Below are positions 61,701 to 64,000 of a stretch of DNA of 64,000 nt, piece by piece; the first letter of the stretch is position 1, and every line of letters starts with the position of its first letter. Below the pieces are notes generated by a model, which saw only the letters and a program-made list of their open reading frames with translations, searched no databases and had not been told where the DNA came from. The stretch is from Ideonella_A sakaiensis_A (GTDB lineage: Bacteria > Pseudomonadota > Gammaproteobacteria > Burkholderiales > Burkholderiaceae_C): positions 3,286,001 to 3,350,000 of the forward strand of contig NZ_CP182947.1 in NCBI RefSeq assembly GCF_048320135.1, written 5' to 3'. Both the position numbers and the translations under genes were made by a program.

Positions 61701-63332
61701 TCAGTGGCTGCGTGGTTCCGACATCAAGCCCTTGACCACCGCGATCGTCGCAACCAGCAGCACGATCGTGAATGGAAAGCCGGTGGATACCGCCATCGCC
61801 TGCAGCGCGACCAGCCCGCCACCAAGGATCAGCGCAATCGCGACCAGCCCTTCGAATACGCACCAGAAGACGCGTTGCGGTGTCGGCGCATCGATCTTGC
61901 CACCGGCCGCGATGACGTCGATGACCAGCGAACCGGAGTCCGACGAGGTGACGAAGAACACCACCACCAGCACGATCGCGATGAACGATGTGATTTGCGC
62001 CAGCGGCAGCGGATCGAGCATCAGAAAGATCTGCAGCGGCAGCTTGGCGTCGGCAACCGCCTGGTAGCCATCGTTGACGATCTGGGAGATCGCGGTACCA
62101 CCGAATACCGTCATCCACAACACACAGGCGAGTGATGGGACGATCAGCACCGAGATGATGAATTCGCGCACCGTGCGGCCGCGCGAGACGCGGGCGATGA
62201 ACATGCCGACGAACGGCGACCAGGAAATCCACCAGGCCCAGTAGAAGGCGGTCCAGCCCTGCGAGAAGTTGGCGTCCTCGCGGCCGAATGGATTGGCCAG
62301 GCCCGGCAGATATTGCGCATAGGCGCCGAGGTTGGCGAAGAAACCGGTGGCGATCGCCAGCGTCGGACCGACAACGATGACGAACAGCAGCAGCAGGATC
62401 GCCAGCACCATGTTGATCTCGGACAGCCGCTTGACGCCGGCGTCGAGGCCGGCCAGCACCGAGATCAGCGCGATCGCGGTGATGCCGATCACCAGCACGA
62501 TCTGCGTCGTGTTGCCGAGTTCGACGCCGAACAGGTAGTTCAGCCCGGCTGCCGCCTGCGAAGCGCCGAGGCCGAGCGAAGTCGCCAGGCCGAACATCGT
62601 CGCGAGCACTGCGAGGATGTCGACGACGTGGCCGGGCCAGCCCCAGATCCGCTCGCCGAGCAGCGGGTAGAACACCGAGCGCATCGTCAGCGGCAGCCCC
62701 TTGTTGAACGAGAACAGCGCCAGCCCGAGCGCGAGGATCGCGTAGATCGCCCATGGGTGCAGGCCCCAGTGGAAAATCGTCGCCGCCATCGCCAGTCGCC
62801 GCGCAGCTTCCGGATCGCCGGCGGCCGCGCCGAGCGGTGCCCAGTCGGTGCGCACTCCGGCTTCGCTGGTGACGCCGCCCATCGAACTCGAGAAGTGCGA
62901 CAGCGGTTCGGACACGCCGTAGAACATCAGGCCGATGCCCATGCCTGCGGCGAACAGCATCGAGAACCAGCCGAGATAACCGTAGTCGGGCTTCGCCAGC
63001 GTGCCGCCGAGCCGCACCTTGCCGAGCGGGGATATCGCCAGGCCGATGCAGACGATGACGAAGACGTTGCCGGAGATGATGAAGAACCAGTCGAGGTTCG
63101 ACGTCAGCCAGCCGCGCAGCGCAGTGAAGATCGGCTCGGCCTGGGTCTGGAACATCAGCGTCAGCAGCACGAAGGCAATCACCGACAGTGCGGACACCGC
63201 AAACACGCGGTTGTGGATATCGAGCCCGAACGGCCCGAGGTTGACGACGATGTTGTCCTGGCCGATCTTGTAGTCGGTATCGATCGGAGTGACCTTCCCC
63301 GCTGGGGCCATGGGATCGTGTGGCTCTGCCAA
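61701..63332 (-). CDS. BCCT family transporter (betaine/carnitine/choline)
   Basis: A 543-residue transporter with 12 predicted membrane segments. The Trp-rich segment YWAWWISWSPFVGMFIARVS, GMGIGLMFYGVSEP and the SSDSGSLVID block are family-defining. It imports quaternary ammonium compounds with Na+ or H+, often in osmoadaptation. TTG 63332 is chosen because GAGGAG lies 6 bases upstream; ATG 63311 is weaker. It is first in a three-gene set with the DUF294 and exonuclease genes (21-base gap to the DUF294 gene). Confidence 0.9.
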   Translation of the reverse strand: MAEPHDPMAPAGKVTPIDTDYKIGQDNIVVNLGPFGLDIHNRVFAVSALSVIAFVLLTLMFQTQAEPIFTALRGWLTSNLDWFFIISGNVFVIVCIGLAISPLGKVRLGGTLAKPDYGYLGWFSMLFAAGMGIGLMFYGVSEPLSHFSSSMGGVTSEAGVRTDWAPLGAAAGDPEAARRLAMAATIFHWGLHPWAIYAILALGLALFSFNKGLPLTMRSVFYPLLGERIWGWPGHVVDILAVLATMFGLATSLGLGASQAAAGLNYLFGVELGNTTQIVLVIGITAIALISVLAGLDAGVKRLSEINMVLAILLLLFVIVVGPTLAIATGFFANLGAYAQYLPGLANPFGREDANFSQGWTAFYWAWWISWSPFVGMFIARVSRGRTVREFIISVLIVPSLACVLWMTVFGGTAISQIVNDGYQAVADAKLPLQIFLMLDPLPLAQITSFIAIVLVVVFFVTSSDSGSLVIDVIAAGGKIDAPTPQRVFWCVFEGLVAIALILGGGLVALQAMAVSTGFPFTIVLLVATIAVVKGLMSEPRSH

Positions 63333-63502
63333 GGCGCTCTCCTCGTTGTTAGAGTGGGATCCGCGGCAGCGTGCCGCGGACCAATACAGCATAGCGGGTT
63401 GCCGATGAACACCAAGCATCAGCGCACGAGCGCGGGGACCATGGGCCGCGCATGCGGCGCCGGTTCGGCCTCGTCGGCTGAACAGCGTAGATCGTGTAGA
63501 GC

Positions 63503-64000
63503 ATGAAACAACTGCAAGAGTTCAGCGCCGCGGCCGATTTCGATGTGCCGGTGCCCTATATGCAACGGGTTCGCGCCTATTACCAGGCACTCGGCTACGG
63601 CGCGCCTTACCGCTGGGCGCACCAGCTCGAGCTGCCGTTTGCACCGCTGGCCAGGCGACTTGCCGAATGCCGTGTCGGATTGGTGACGACCGCCGCGCCC
63701 TACAAGCCCGACGCCGGCGACCAGGGCCCGGGCGCGCCGTACAACGCCGACGCCAAGTTCTACAGCGTCTATGCGATCGACAGCTCGGACGACCACGACC
63801 TGAGGATCTCGCACGTGGCGATCGATCGCCAGCACACCCGGGCCGACGATCCGGGCAGCTGGTTGCCGCTGCAGGCTTTGCGCCGCGCCACTGCAGCCGG
63901 CCTGATCGGCGAGCTCGGGCCGAGGATCTACGGTGCACCGACCAACCGCAGCCAGCGGCGCACGAGCGATGTCGATGCACCTGCAATCGTTGCCGCTTGC
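63503..64000 (+). CDS. Glycine/sarcosine/betaine reductase B-like protein, N-terminal part (runs off window)
   Basis: A reading frame of at least 166 codons with no stop before the window edge. The sequence PYMQRVRAYYQALGYGAPYR, the TTAAPYKPDAGDQ loop and ISHVAIDRQHTRADDPGSWL match the family annotated as GrdB-related selenoprotein B, usually cysteine-containing in proteobacteria. The active-site Cys/Sec segment lies beyond the window. It is divergent from the BCCT transporter across 170 bases, which suggests a link to betaine or a related amine. Confidence 0.7.
   Translation, partial: MKQLQEFSAAADFDVPVPYMQRVRAYYQALGYGAPYRWAHQLELPFAPLARRLAECRVGLVTTAAPYKPDAGDQGPGAPYNADAKFYSVYAIDSSDDHDLRISHVAIDRQHTRADDPGSWLPLQALRRATAAGLIGELGPRIYGAPTNRSQRRTSDVDAPAIVAAC

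Overview
The window is a GC-rich stretch of bacterial chromosome that reads as housekeeping core interleaved with accessory metabolism. Several gene orders point to a betaproteobacterium (Burkholderiales, Rhodocyclales or Nitrosomonadales type): pepN followed by fbp, a CtpA-type protease followed by a HesA/MoeB protein, an rpfE-like gene overlapping recJ and divergent from lolC-lolD, and a prfB gene with the programmed +1 frameshift. No phage, transposase, integrase or CRISPR array was seen, and no gene-free stretch exceeds 300 bases (longest about 260). Genus was not determined.

Layout. 1-8150: a nitrate/sulfonate-type ABC ATPase, an aldehyde dehydrogenase, a methyltransferase, a Tas-like reductase, an acyl-CoA synthetase carrying a repeat-derived in-frame insert, a GNAT acetyltransferase and a hydrolase. 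8215-16530: prfB, pepN, fbp, tRNA-Thr, a CPA1 antiporter, an EEP-fold protein and a 1-Cys peroxiredoxin. 16542-22953: a large PBP1-like enzyme and a divergent ferric-iron importer (permease/ATPase) with a Fur-like palindrome between the two genes. 23092-28187: CtpA-type protease, HesA/MoeB, LOG-family protein, arginase, a small winged-helix-like protein with a leaderless-looking promoter, and a DUF1232 membrane protein. 28252-40999: an Lhr-type helicase coupled to a DUF429 protein, CbpA/CbpM, a DMT transporter, a secreted DUF4142 protein, recJ/rpfE-like, lolCD and two small genes.

41177-47189: an aldehyde:ferredoxin oxidoreductase operon (polyferredoxin, catalytic subunit, FAD oxidoreductase, MoaD-like sulfur carrier, an unrecognised 99-residue protein), followed closely on the same strand by an esterase-like protein and a cyclic-nucleotide-binding protein. 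47209-50498: a co-directional minus-strand cluster with an SbtA-type bicarbonate transporter, an SbtB-like PII protein and two gamma-carbonic-anhydrase proteins, with a glyoxalase II between the two anhydrases. 50757-55404: a Ca-type P-ATPase, a cation/Ca antiporter and a double UspA protein behind an FNR/ANR-like dyad. 55478-58063: BI-1 and TerC membrane proteins and NhaR, with two near-identical palindromes in the upstream regions. 58090-64000: a hydrolase, an exonuclease / DUF294 / BCCT transporter set, and the start of a glycine-reductase-B-like gene cut by the window end.

Together the AOR, the FNR-like site and the universal stress protein suggest a facultative or anaerobic lifestyle; the antiporter, NhaR, TerC and BCCT genes suggest ion and osmotic homeostasis. 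All functional statements rest on motif reading, not on database searches.
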